64,000 bases of DNA from Clostridia bacterium (lineage in GTDB: Bacteria > Bacillota_A > Clostridia > TANB77 > CAG-508), in contig JAAVZD010000013.1 of assembly GCA_022791475.1 (NCBI GenBank), positions 1 through 64,000 of the forward strand, in the 5' to 3' direction. The position numbers were made by a program, and so were the translations under genes. How positions within the stretch are numbered: the first letter of the stretch is position 1; every line of letters begins with the position of its first letter. Shown piece after piece: positions 53,176 through 62,294 of the stretch. The notes beneath the pieces were generated by a model. The model saw only the letters and a list, made by a program, of their open reading frames with translations, was not told the DNA's origin and did no database searches.

Positions 53176-56100
53176 ATGGAAAATAAGAAAAAAACTAATA
53201 GAAAGATAATATTAAGAAAAGTAAAATGGAAAATAAAAACAATATATAAAAAAATCAATGATGGGATTATAATAAGGAAAATTAAACAATGTAGTATATT
53301 AACTAGATCTTTTTTTGAAGCACTAAAGGATATATTTATAATAAAAAAACAAGATGATACATATGTTAGTTTAACTCCAACTAAAAATGCTGATGAAGAT
53401 GGTGTATATTGTAATGCGTTAAAATATGCAATTGATAATACTGAAATAAAAAATATTGCAATTACAGGAAATTATGGAGCTGGAAAAAGTAGTGTAATAA
53501 AGACATTTTTCGAAAAATTAGAAAATAAAAAATATAATCCAATTTATGTTTCGTTAGCAGCATTTAATAAAAATGATTATTTGATAAAACGAGATAATGG
53601 GAAAGAAGGAGAAGAAGGAGAAAAAGGAGGAGAAGTTCTAAAAGAAATACAAAATAAAAATGAATTCTATCATACACTAGAGAAAAGTATTTTACAACAA
53701 TTACTATATCAAGCAAATGAAAAAGATGTTCCGTTATCAAGATTTAAAAGGATAAGCAAACACTCTAAAATATTACTTAATATATCGACAATATCAGTTA
53801 TAGTTGCGATTACTATTATAATTTGCATTATTTTTCCAAATATAATACAAGGAATTAAAGATAATTATAATATCATTACAACTGAAATAAATATAAATAT
53901 AGTTAATTTTTTTATTTGTATTTCTTTAATAGTAATTTGGTATATAATGTACAAAATATTATTCTTTTTATCGACAAAATTTAATATAAGTAAATTTAAG
54001 TTTAAAGATGCAGAAGTAGAAATTGATAATAAACCAGAATCTATTTTCAATAAGTATTTAGATGAAATAATATATTTCTTTCAAGTAAGTAATCACAAGG
54101 TTGTAGTTATTGAAGATCTAGATAGATATGAGGGAGATGCATCATTTATTTTTCAGAAACTTAGAGAATTAAATACATTAATAAATTCATCCAATCAAGT
54201 TAAATATGAAGTTGATTTTATATTTGCAATTAGAGATGACTTTTTTGAAAACTATGAGGAAAGAACAAAGTTTTTTGACTATATAATACCTGTTATACCA
54301 ATATCATCAAGTGGAAATTCAAATGAATTAATATGGAATAGACTAGAAAAATTAAAAGAAGCTGGCAAAATAATCTATAAGTTTGATAAAAGTTTTATAG
54401 ATGATATTGCTATAATGATAGAGGATAAAAGGTTAATAGATAATATACTAAATGAATTTATTATATATAAAAATAAATTCAATAATGAACATATGGACGA
54501 TAAGCAATTATTTTCAATAATTATGTATAAAAATATTTGTCCGAAAGATTATTCGGAATTGCAAAAGGATAATGGAAATATTATTGATACTTTAAAGAAT
54601 AAAAAATCAAAAATAAAACAACTGATACAGGAAATGAACAATGAAAAAATAAAATTAGAAAATAAAAAAGAAGAAGTAGAGAAAGAAAGTTTAAAAAGAA
54701 TTAAAGAACTAAAACTTGCATTGGTTGCTAGTATATATGACTTTAATAATTACACAGGCTTTGAAAGAGAATTTAAATTTGATAATGAAAGTGTCAGTAT
54801 TAATACATTTATAAATACAAATATAAGTATTGACAAAATTTCTAACTCAGATATAAGTTTTAGAACTAAAAGTCATAGTTATATTAGTTTAGATGAACAA
54901 AAAGTTTTTGAATTATTTGGAAATAAATCTTTATTTTTAAATAGATTAGAAGTAATTACAAAAGGTATGGAAACAAAGTTAGAAGAATTACAAAATGAAA
55001 TTGAAAAAATAAATGCCAAAATTCGTAATATAAATAAGATTAAGATAAAGCAATTAATAAATGAATATGGGGAAGAAAATATATTTGAAAAAGATATTAA
55101 ATCTATTGAAAGGTTTTTGATATCAAAAGGATATATAACAGAGGAATACAAAGATTATATTACATTATTTATTCCTGGCAATTTAACTAGAGAAGATATG
55201 GAATTCGTTTTTGCAGTAAAAACAGGAGAGACATTACCATATGATTATGAATTAAATAATATAAAGAATGTATTAAAGAAGTTAAATGAAAGCGATTTTG
55301 AGACAATTTCTATACTAAATTTTGACTTATTAGATTACTTAGTAAAAAATAATATTACAGATAAAGAATTAAAGATAATACAATTATTAGATCAGAAAAG
55401 TCAAGATGCTTTGCAATTTATAGATGAATTTATAGAAAAGTATCAAACTTCTAAAGAATTTGTAACATTGTTAATTGAAAATTCAATAAAGTTATGGAAG
55501 AAAATTTATAAAAAAATAGGAAATAAAGAATATGTAGATAAATGGGTAATAAATTTTTTATCAAATGAAAAGTCATTAGTATATATTGATGAAAATTTCA
55601 TTGAATACATAAATAAACATAAGGATATAGATAAATATATAACGGATGATAAAATTGAAGTAGTTATTAATTCATTTAAATGCTTAGGGATAAGGCTATC
55701 TAATATAGAAAAGGTTACCAATGAAAAATTTTTAAAAGAAATATATGAAAATAAATTATATCAATTAAATACAAATATGATAAAAATGTTTCTTAAAATG
55801 GATAATATTGATGTAGAACGATTTAGTGAAAATAATTTATCTATAATAATGAATAATGAAAATCAACTGAGAGAACACATATTGAATAATTTTGAAGAAT
55901 ATTTCAATTTATGTTATACACTAAATAAAAGTAATCAAGATGATGAAAGTATTATTATAGAAATTTTAAATAATACAACTATAGATATAAACATAAAGAA
56001 GAAAATAATAATAAATGAAGAATTTGAAGAATATGACATGAAAAGTATAGATGAAAATCTAATTGAAATAATAGTGAATGAAGATAAATTAAAATCTACA

Positions 56101-56937
56101 TATGCTAATGTATTAGAAATAATGACAAGGATAGGAAAACTAGAATCAAATGTTATTAATCATATTAGTAAGCACATTAAAGATTATAGTAGACAAAATA
56201 TAAATGAATGTGAAAGTATGTACGATAGAGAAATTATAGATTTGTTTATTAACAAATATACTTTTTCTAAAAAAGTAACACTAGAAGATTTTAAAATATT
56301 AGTTAAAACATTCGATAAAAAAATTAGCAGATTAGAAGAAATCGAAACATCTAAATTAGAATATATTATTGATAATGAATTAATAGAATTTAATAATAGC
56401 AATTTTGATTATATAAAAAGCAATATATCAGATAAATTAATGAAATATATTATAGATAATATTCAAGAATTTATAGAAGATTTAGATGAATATGATATAA
56501 CAGATATAAGTGATGAACTGCTAATAAATAAAGATATAGGTAAAGAACATAAATTAGGAATATTAGAACATTTAAATATATCTAATTTAGAGAATAGTAC
56601 AATTTCTAAGCTTATTTTAACAGATATTATATTTGTCACAGATAAAACTATAAACGAAAGATTATTGATGGATAAAAATCTTCCTTTTAATGAAAGAATC
56701 AGTATTCTCAAATTATTATTGAAAAATATAGAAGATAAGGAACAAGTAAAAAACTATATACATTTAATGCAAAATGGATATGAAGATATTAATACAAGTA
56801 AAAATGCTTGTAATATTAATTCTAGTTATATAGATTTTAAATTGTGTAATCTGCTAAAGGAAAAAGGATATATATCATCATTCAAAACAGGAAAGAAAAA
56901 TAATATTATTTTGTACAATAAAGTTAATAGAATATAA
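53176..56937 (+). CDS. YobI-like P-loop NTPase, large
   Basis: A 1253-residue protein. The region ADEDGVYCNALKYAIDN then IAITGNYGAGKSSVIKTFFE (Walker A) is the YobI-type P-loop domain, with VVVIEDLDRYEG as Walker B. Two membrane spans at about 200-220 and 242-265 split the NTPase domain. The C-terminal 700 residues are helical and repetitive (LDLI/Asn/Lys rich, recurring ENLIEIIV-like blocks), resembling a sensor solenoid. Such membrane-spanning NTPases are found in defence islands; the function is unknown. AGGAGGGG SD precedes the ATG. Confidence 0.75.
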   Translation: MENKKKTNRKIILRKVKWKIKTIYKKINDGIIIRKIKQCSILTRSFFEALKDIFIIKKQDDTYVSLTPTKNADEDGVYCNALKYAIDNTEIKNIAITGNYGAGKSSVIKTFFEKLENKKYNPIYVSLAAFNKNDYLIKRDNGKEGEEGEKGGEVLKEIQNKNEFYHTLEKSILQQLLYQANEKDVPLSRFKRISKHSKILLNISTISVIVAITIIICIIFPNIIQGIKDNYNIITTEININIVNFFICISLIVIWYIMYKILFFLSTKFNISKFKFKDAEVEIDNKPESIFNKYLDEIIYFFQVSNHKVVVIEDLDRYEGDASFIFQKLRELNTLINSSNQVKYEVDFIFAIRDDFFENYEERTKFFDYIIPVIPISSSGNSNELIWNRLEKLKEAGKIIYKFDKSFIDDIAIMIEDKRLIDNILNEFIIYKNKFNNEHMDDKQLFSIIMYKNICPKDYSELQKDNGNIIDTLKNKKSKIKQLIQEMNNEKIKLENKKEEVEKESLKRIKELKLALVASIYDFNNYTGFEREFKFDNESVSINTFINTNISIDKISNSDISFRTKSHSYISLDEQKVFELFGNKSLFLNRLEVITKGMETKLEELQNEIEKINAKIRNINKIKIKQLINEYGEENIFEKDIKSIERFLISKGYITEEYKDYITLFIPGNLTREDMEFVFAVKTGETLPYDYELNNIKNVLKKLNESDFETISILNFDLLDYLVKNNITDKELKIIQLLDQKSQDALQFIDEFIEKYQTSKEFVTLLIENSIKLWKKIYKKIGNKEYVDKWVINFLSNEKSLVYIDENFIEYINKHKDIDKYITDDKIEVVINSFKCLGIRLSNIEKVTNEKFLKEIYENKLYQLNTNMIKMFLKMDNIDVERFSENNLSIIMNNENQLREHILNNFEEYFNLCYTLNKSNQDDESIIIEILNNTTIDINIKKKIIINEEFEEYDMKSIDENLIEIIVNEDKLKSTYANVLEIMTRIGKLESNVINHISKHIKDYSRQNINECESMYDREIIDLFINKYTFSKKVTLEDFKILVKTFDKKISRLEEIETSKLEYIIDNELIEFNNSNFDYIKSNISDKLMKYIIDNIQEFIEDLDEYDITDISDELLINKDIGKEHKLGILEHLNISNLENSTISKLILTDIIFVTDKTINERLLMDKNLPFNERISILKLLLKNIEDKEQVKNYIHLMQNGYEDINTSKNACNINSSYIDFKLCNLLKEKGYISSFKTGKKNNIILYNKVNRI

Positions 56938-56960
56938 CTATAGCAATTGAAAAATATCAG

Positions 56961-56985
56961 AAGGCGAGAGTTAATCTCGCCTTTA
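56961..56985 (+). terminator. Terminator after YobI-like gene
   Basis: AAGGCGAGA-TTAA-type loop-TCTCGCCTT, GC-rich 9-bp stem, then TATAAAT. Confidence 0.75.
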
Positions 56986-57011
56986 TAAATATTTTAAAGT
57001 GTAATTTTTAT

Positions 57012-57040
57012 TTTTAAAGTGCAAATTTTGCACTTTAAAA
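57012..57040. promoter_or_regulatory. 29-bp perfect palindrome near the element right end
   Basis: TTTTAAAGTGCAAA-T-TTTGCACTTTAAAA. It stands just beyond the 3' end of the minus-strand gene at 57051. Without a T-run it is a poor terminator, so an operator or recombination site is as likely. Confidence 0.55.
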
Positions 57041-57050
57041 TAGAACATTA

Positions 57051-57344
57051 TTATTTATCACAACATCCTATAATTAATTCCACCCCATCACAAAACCCAT
57101 TTCTATAATATTTCTCAGTAATATAAGTCAAATACCTCATAAACTCATCATAAAGCATATCAAGCTGATCATCTACATAAGAATAATTCTGCTTAGGAAT
57201 ATTATTCAAAATACTTTCCCTAAAATCATCAAACTTAAGCTCATTTTCCCTATCTTGCTTATCTGCATAACACAAATAAGTTGTCTCTCTAACATCAAAC
57301 CATTCCTTCAAAATATCATCACTAACTTCTCTAAAATTATTCAT
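57051..57344 (-). CDS. Unrecognised 97-residue soluble protein
   Basis: A small acidic helical protein, MNNFREVSDDILKEWFDVRE ... DQLDMLYDEFMRYLTYITEK, ending FCDGVELIIGCCDK. It resembles small helical proteins that bacteria carry on mobile elements, but I cannot name a family. SD GGAGGTATGAG stands before the ATG on the minus strand. Last gene before attR. Confidence 0.6.
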   Translation of the reverse strand: MNNFREVSDDILKEWFDVRETTYLCYADKQDRENELKFDDFRESILNNIPKQNYSYVDDQLDMLYDEFMRYLTYITEKYYRNGFCDGVELIIGCCDK

Positions 57345-57374
57345 ATCTCATACCTCCATAAATTAAAAATAATT

Positions 57375-57455
57375 GGGCTCAATTTGGGCACACTCTTAAC
57401 CAAAATGAACCTAAAATCACATAAATTTACAAAGTACAAAAATTGGGCACACCAA
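57375..57455. other. GGGCAC repeats near attR, candidate integrase arm sites
   Basis: ATTGGGCTCAATTTGGGCACAC (57371-57392) and AAATTGGGCACACC (57437-57450) have the same GGGCAC core as the left end (35245, 35256). Paired arm sites inside both ends are typical of tyrosine-recombinase elements. Confidence 0.5.
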
Positions 57456-57509
57456 ACATACCAACAAAAACCGACGAAAGCCTTGTAAACCAATACTTTC
57501 AGAGAATTA

Positions 57510-57555
57510 CTCATAACCCGAAGGTCGTAAGTTCGAGTCTTACCCCGCAACCAAA
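57510..57555 (+). repeat. attR (partial tRNA-fMet 3' end)
   Basis: CTCATAACCCGAAGGTCGTA and onward to GCAACCAAA. It lacks the 5' half of the tRNA, and has four instead of five C at 57543-57546. Confidence 0.9.
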
Positions 57556-57556
57556 T

Positions 57557-57596
57557 TTTAGTCACTAGAACTATAACGCTTCTAGTGATTTTTTGT
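57557..57596 (+). terminator. Original terminator of tRNA-fMet
   Basis: AGTCACTAGAA and TTCTAGTGATT arms with TATAACGC loop and T6. In the unoccupied chromosome it would end the tRNA-fMet transcript. Confidence 0.8.
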
Positions 57597-57628
57597 ATAA
57601 TAGAAGAGTACTGTATTTTTAGTTACAT

Positions 57629-57660
57629 TGTAGAGGCGGCTAGTAACCGTTCAAGAGGCA
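57629..57660. repeat. Degenerate dispersed element
   Basis: TGTAGAGGCGGCTAGTAACCGTTCAAG; matches the start of the TGTAGGGGCG family only. The rest of the gap to 57802 has no gene. Confidence 0.45.
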
Positions 57661-57802
57661 AAGTTTCTTTTTTATTGCTTACTATTTAGTTTTGATAATA
57701 CTCTAATAATTAGTTAGCTGTAAAGTATTATTAATAGTTGAAGAATAGTAAGTTATATGATAATATCTATGTAGATAAATATAGATTAAAAAGGTGATAT
57801 AT

Positions 57803-58384
57803 GTGTTTGAAAAATTAAAAAATGAAATAGAAAAATGTAATTATTGTAAAGAAAAGTTTGGCTTTGAACCACATCCTATATTTTGGGGTAAACAAAATTC
57901 AAAAATTGTACAAATAAGTCAAGCACCATCAAATAATGTTCATAAGAGCATGAAACCTTTTACAGATATGAGTGGAAAAACATTAAAAAATGAATGGTAT
58001 CAAATAATAGATGAACAATTTTATAATACAGATAATTTCTTTATTGGAGCACTAGCACATTGTTATCCTGGTAAAGATAAAAATGGGAATGATAAACAAC
58101 CACCAAGATGTTGTTGGTCTAAATGGATTGAGAAAGAATTGCAAATGCTAGATAATGAAATTTATATTGTTATTGGGGCAAAAGCAGCAAAAAGATTTTT
58201 TCAAGATGAAAACTTTGAAGATTTAGTTTTTAAAAATAATGAATGGAATAATAAATTAACTATTGTATTACCACATCCATCTCCATTAAATAAGAAATGG
58301 CTTAAAGATCATCCGGAATTTATGACAGAAAGAATTATAGAAGTTAGAAATATTATAAAAAACGTTATAAAAAGTACAGAATAA
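57803..58384 (+). CDS. Uracil-DNA glycosylase superfamily protein
   Basis: A 193-residue protein. CNYCKE plus a later Cys (RCCWSKW) and the block QISQAPSNNVHKSMKPFTDMSG recall family 4/5-like UDGs with an Fe-S cluster, and LPHPSPLNKKW is the conserved H-P-S-P-L motif. It probably removes uracil or other bases, but the exact subfamily is uncertain. GTG 57803 is chosen (AAAGGTGA 6 bases upstream); a GTG at 57794 lies inside the SD. Confidence 0.85.
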   Translation: MFEKLKNEIEKCNYCKEKFGFEPHPIFWGKQNSKIVQISQAPSNNVHKSMKPFTDMSGKTLKNEWYQIIDEQFYNTDNFFIGALAHCYPGKDKNGNDKQPPRCCWSKWIEKELQMLDNEIYIVIGAKAAKRFFQDENFEDLVFKNNEWNNKLTIVLPHPSPLNKKWLKDHPEFMTERIIEVRNIIKNVIKSTE

Positions 58385-58407
58385 ACTATGAATAGAAAGG
58401 CAAGGAT

Positions 58408-58494
58408 ATGAAGCTTTCAGAAATTGATGACAAAGAATTAAAAGATAATAGGAGGTTATATGATAGATATAAAAAAAGCAAAAATAGCATTTAA
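58408..58494 (+). CDS. Possible 28-residue leader peptide
   Basis: MKLSEIDDKELKDNRRLYDR and onward, overlapping the HD gene start by 35 bases, with AAGGCAAGG upstream. It might couple translation to the HD gene or be the remnant of a longer gene. Weak evidence. Confidence 0.25.
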   Translation: MKLSEIDDKELKDNRRLYDRYKKSKNSI

Positions 58495-59239
58495 AGATTT
58501 TTTAGAAGGGTATGACAACAAAGAACATGTGAGCTTTAAACTAAAAGTAGTACATACATACCATGTAGCAGAAGATGCAAGAAAAATTGCAGAAGAATTA
58601 AAACTAAATAAAGAAGATATAGAACTTGCAGAGTTAATTGGTATATTACATGATATAGGAAGATTTGAGGAATTAAAAGTTCTAAATGAATTAAATAGTG
58701 TTAAATTTAACCATGCAATGTATGGCTCAAAAATGTTATTTGAACAAGGAATGATAAGAAATTTTATAGAGGATAGTAGGTATGACGAAATAATAAAAAA
58801 AGCAATAGAAAATCATAGCAAATTAGAAATAGAAAAAGGATTAGATGAAAGAACATTGTTACATTCAAAAATAATAAGAGATGCTGACAAATTAGACAAT
58901 TATAGAGTAAAAAAAGAAGAAAGTATAGAAGCTATATTTCCTACACGAGTAAATAAAAAAGAAGATATGGAAGAAAGTTTATTAAGCAATAAAGTATATG
59001 ATGCAGTATTAAACAAAAGATGTGTAGACATTCATGATAGAATAACACCATTAGATTTCTGGGTTTGTATATTGGCATTTACATTTGATTTAAATTTTGA
59101 TGTAACATATAAAATAGTAAAAGAAAATGATTATATAAATGTGTTGATAGATAGATTCGATTATAAAGATAAAGAAACAAAAGAAAGAATGGAAAATATA
59201 AGAGGAATCATAAATAAATTTGTAGAAGAAAATATATAA
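58460..59239 (+). CDS. HD-domain phosphohydrolase
   Basis: A 259-residue protein with the HD motif in order: H in VVHTYHVAEDARK, HD in GILHDIGRFEE (about 68), H in NHAMYGSK and D in IIRDADKLDNYR. That is the metal-binding set of HD hydrolases that act on nucleotides or (p)ppGpp-like molecules. The substrate is unknown. SD AGGAGGTTAT precedes ATG 58460. Confidence 0.88.
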   Translation: MIDIKKAKIAFKDFLEGYDNKEHVSFKLKVVHTYHVAEDARKIAEELKLNKEDIELAELIGILHDIGRFEELKVLNELNSVKFNHAMYGSKMLFEQGMIRNFIEDSRYDEIIKKAIENHSKLEIEKGLDERTLLHSKIIRDADKLDNYRVKKEESIEAIFPTRVNKKEDMEESLLSNKVYDAVLNKRCVDIHDRITPLDFWVCILAFTFDLNFDVTYKIVKENDYINVLIDRFDYKDKETKERMENIRGIINKFVEENI

Positions 59240-59268
59240 TTTCAAAATAATTTCAAAGGAGTCAAGCA

Positions 59269-60213
59269 ATGAAAGATAAAATAACTATCAAAGATATAAA
59301 AAATAACAAAGATAAATTATCAAAAAATTTACCAAGTCTAAATATTGATAGTATTTTCTTAGAGCAAAATAGAAAGATAGATAAAATATTTTACAATGAA
59401 GAAAAACTACATGAATTAAGAAGTTGTGCCAAAATTTTAGTTGCTATGGCAGTAGGAATTGCAATAAATAAAAAATTATTAGTTGATGGTATACCACTAT
59501 CACTAGATACCAAAGTATATAACAGTATTAAATATGTTGCTAATATTTCAAATAAAAGTAATATAGATAAAATTAAAAAATGGACAATAAAAGATTTACT
59601 AACGCATACAACAGGTTATGAATCTCAAATGATGTCAGAAAAATATATAAAGGATATAGAGAAACACCAGATGTTGGATTATGCATTAAACTATGAAATA
59701 CCATATGAAGTAGGAAAAAGATTTGCATACAACAATGTAGAGCCTTTTATAATATCAGTATTTTTTCAAGAAGCATTTAATATTAACTTAACACAATTTA
59801 TTAATGATAATATATTTGAAAAATTAAATATAACAGAATATAAATGGGATAACTATGGAAAATATTGCTCAGGCGCTACAGGTCTTTATATGAAACACAC
59901 AGATTTTCATAAAATAGGACAGTTAATAATTGATGAAGGTATTTATAATAATATTCAAATTGTACCAAAAGAGTGGATAAATGAAATGTGTAAAACTCAG
60001 TTAGAAGTTCCATCTGCATATAAACCAGAAAGAGTTTTACCTAAAATTGGAATAGGCTATTACACATTTATTTCAAGAGATGGATACATTTTTAGAGATG
60101 GATCAAATGGTCAATATATTATTGCAAATAAAGATAAAAACACCTTAATTACTATAATGTCAACTGAAAAAGATATGAAAAATGTAACTGAGATTTTAAG
60201 AGATTTAATATAA
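59269..60213 (+). CDS. Serine hydrolase of the beta-lactamase (class C-like) family
   Basis: A 314-residue protein without clear signal peptide. S-x-x-K is RSCAKILVAMAVG (about 46), Y-x-N is FAYNNVEP (about 162), and FRDGSNGQYI in place of KTG is near residue 285. These are the features of penicillin-binding-type esterases/amidases, active in the cytoplasm here. True beta-lactamase activity is not implied. SD AAAGGAGT precedes ATG 59269. Confidence 0.85.
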   Translation: MKDKITIKDIKNNKDKLSKNLPSLNIDSIFLEQNRKIDKIFYNEEKLHELRSCAKILVAMAVGIAINKKLLVDGIPLSLDTKVYNSIKYVANISNKSNIDKIKKWTIKDLLTHTTGYESQMMSEKYIKDIEKHQMLDYALNYEIPYEVGKRFAYNNVEPFIISVFFQEAFNINLTQFINDNIFEKLNITEYKWDNYGKYCSGATGLYMKHTDFHKIGQLIIDEGIYNNIQIVPKEWINEMCKTQLEVPSAYKPERVLPKIGIGYYTFISRDGYIFRDGSNGQYIIANKDKNTLITIMSTEKDMKNVTEILRDLI

Positions 60214-60227
60214 AGGAGAAAAGTAAA

Positions 60228-60803
60228 TTGAAATATAAATGTATAAGTGAACAAAATGAAAAATTTATATCAATAATAAAACAAAATAGAGATTTAATGC
60301 TAATATTAGATTATATTGAATCATTAAATCTACCAAATTTTTATATTGCAGCAGGAGCAGTTTTCCAGACTATTTGGAATTACTATGATAATAAACCACT
60401 AAATTATAATATAAAAGATATAGACATTATTTATTATGATTCTAACAATCTTTCTAAAGAACATGAAAAAAAGCTAGAATATAGCATAAGTCAATATTTT
60501 AGAGATATGAATTACGAATTTGATGTTCATAATGAGGCGAGAATGCATTTATGGAAAAAAGAAAATATAGATCAATATAAAAATTCAGAAGATGCGATAA
60601 ACCAATGGATTGCTACTGTTCATGCAATTGGAATAACTAAAAAGAATAACAACATTGAAATATATGCACCTTATGGATTAAGTGATATATTTAGCAGAAC
60701 AGTTAGACCAATAAAACACAAAGCAAATTCAGAAGAATTGTACAATAAAAAAGTTACAACTTGGGGAAAAAGGTTTGATAACTTAAATATAATTGAATGG
60801 TAG
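60228..60803 (+). CDS. Nucleotidyltransferase family protein (DUF925-like)
   Basis: A 191-residue protein. FYIAAGAVFQTIWNYYD followed by IKDIDIIYYDSNNLSKE gives the G-x..D-x-D site of the nucleotidyltransferase fold, and HNEARMHLWKKE, IATVHAIGI, and YGLSDIFSRTVRP are typical of the NTP_transf_6/DUF925 group. Substrate unknown. TTG start 60228 with AAAGGAGAAAAG upstream; 14 bases after the serine hydrolase gene, so co-transcribed. Confidence 0.87.
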   Translation: MKYKCISEQNEKFISIIKQNRDLMLILDYIESLNLPNFYIAAGAVFQTIWNYYDNKPLNYNIKDIDIIYYDSNNLSKEHEKKLEYSISQYFRDMNYEFDVHNEARMHLWKKENIDQYKNSEDAINQWIATVHAIGITKKNNNIEIYAPYGLSDIFSRTVRPIKHKANSEELYNKKVTTWGKRFDNLNIIEW

Positions 60804-60842
60804 TTAATATATAAAAGATTGGAAGAAAGGTATATAAAAAAT

Positions 60843-61295
60843 ATGAAGAAAGTTAGAAAGGCAGTAAGAGGATTTTTAATTGAAGATGGAAGAATTGTAG
60901 CTATAAAATACAAAAAAGAAATGAATAAAGATTATTATGATATACCAGGCGGAAAAATTGAAGAAAATGAAACCTCTGTACAAGCTTCTATCCGTGAATT
61001 TAGAGAGGAAACTGGAATAGAAATAATAGACCAAAAATATAAGGGAAATGTTATTATTGAATATCCAAATAGAATTTTTGATTTTGATATATATGTAGTT
61101 AATAAATATAAAGGAGAGCCAAAGGAATTTGAAGAAAACTATTCGATGTGGATAGATATTCAAAAATTAATTAAAGAAGAAAAAGTCTTTCCAAGTATAA
61201 AAATATTAAAACATATATTAAATAGTGAAGAAATATCGTTAAAAATATATTGTGATGAAAGTCATAGGATAACTAATATAGAGGAGGAATTTTAA
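60843..61295 (+). CDS. NUDIX hydrolase
   Basis: A 150-residue protein with a perfect Nudix box, GGKIEENETSVQASIREF followed by REETGIEI (about residues 39-61). The N-terminal KAVRGFLIEDGRIVAIKYKK and D-Y-Y-D-I-P strand fit MutT-like family members. The substrate is a nucleoside diphosphate derivative of unknown kind. ATG 60843 is used; an earlier TTG at 60819 is possible. The IMPase gene begins one base after its stop codon. Confidence 0.9.
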   Translation: MKKVRKAVRGFLIEDGRIVAIKYKKEMNKDYYDIPGGKIEENETSVQASIREFREETGIEIIDQKYKGNVIIEYPNRIFDFDIYVVNKYKGEPKEFEENYSMWIDIQKLIKEEKVFPSIKILKHILNSEEISLKIYCDESHRITNIEEEF

Positions 61296-61296
61296 T

Positions 61297-62100
61297 ATGT
61301 CAGAATACGAAGGTTACCTACAATTCGCAAAAGAAATAGCAAAAGAAGCCGGAAATATAATGAAAAAATATTTTGCAAGAAAAGATATATCATCATATAA
61401 AGGAGATAAAACAATAGTAACATTAGCAGATAAGGAAATAAATTCATACTTAATAAAAAGAGTAAAAGAAAAATATCCAGAACACTGTGTAGATGGAGAA
61501 GAAGAACAATTTGGATAAAGTAAATATGTATGGGTTCGTGACCCGGTAGATGGAACAGCAATGTATGCAAGAAGTATTCCAGTAGCAGTATTTTCACTTG
61601 CACTAGTAATAGATGGAGTATCAACTGTGGGAGTAATTTATGATCCATTTACAGAAAATATGTATACAGCAATAAAAGGAAGCGGAGCATATCAAAATGG
61701 AGAAAAAATAACAGTTAATAATTATGAGCTAGAAGATATGAAAAGTGTATCGCACTTTGATTTATGGCCAGAGGCAGACTATGATATATCAAGTGCATTA
61801 CAAGAACTAGGTAGGAAAACATATTTCATAGGGCTAGGAAGTATAATTAGAGCATGTACATGTGTAGCAAGTGGAGAATTTATTCTAGCAATATTTCCAG
61901 GTACAACACATAAAAACTGTGATATAGCTGCAGCAAAAGTAATTGTAGAAGAAGCAGGAGGAAAAGTTACAGATTTATTTGGAAATGAACAAAGATATGA
62001 TAGAAACATAAATGGAGCTGTTATAAGTAATGAAAAAGTACATGATGAAGTAATTAGAACAATTAGGAAACATTTAGAAAATAAAGGGTATAATAAATAA
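61297..62100 (+). pseudogene. Inositol monophosphatase family gene with in-frame TAA
   Basis: One continuous frame of 268 codons is cut by TAA at 61516-61518 (QFG-stop-SKYVWVRDPVDGT). The motifs before and after make one normal IMPase: VDGEEEQ (metal Glu), DPVDGTAMYARS (Asp/Asp) and NCDIAAAKVIVEEAGGKVTD. A single G-to-T change (GAA to TAA) explains it. No CGG and no frame change are involved. It is either a recent nonsense mutation or readthrough, the former being simpler. The second part starts with an ATG at 61561 but has no SD. GAGGAGG precedes ATG 61297. Confidence 0.85.
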
Positions 62101-62103
62101 AAA

Positions 62104-62152
62104 TTAAACTAAAAACTCACACATTATAGATATGTGTGAGTTTTAGTTTAAA
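62104..62152. terminator. Long terminator after the IMPase gene
   Basis: AAACTAAAAACTCACACAT-TATAGAT-ATGTGTGAGTTTTAGTTT, about 18-bp stem. Confidence 0.85.
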
Positions 62153-62233
62153 ATTTAAAAATAATATATAAAGAAAGACAAGAATATATCAAAAATTTAA
62201 TAATTAATAAATATAACTTTTTGAAATAAAGTA

Positions 62234-62262
62234 TTGATATCATAAAAAAAATTATATATAAT
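62234..62262 (+). promoter_or_regulatory. Promoter of the methyltransferase gene
   Basis: TTGATA (62234-62239), 17-base spacer, TATAAT (62257-62262), 33 bases before ATG 62295. Confidence 0.82.
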
Positions 62263-62294
62263 AGCCATAGATAATTACATATAAGGTGGAATAT

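Noticed and set aside
57341..57565. Small ORFs across attR on both strands
   Set aside because: They run through the tRNA-derived repeat and have no SD.
61561..62100. A separate short IMPase gene from ATG 61561
   Set aside because: It lacks an SD and the metal-binding GEEE segment, and is in the same frame as the upstream part with only one stop between.
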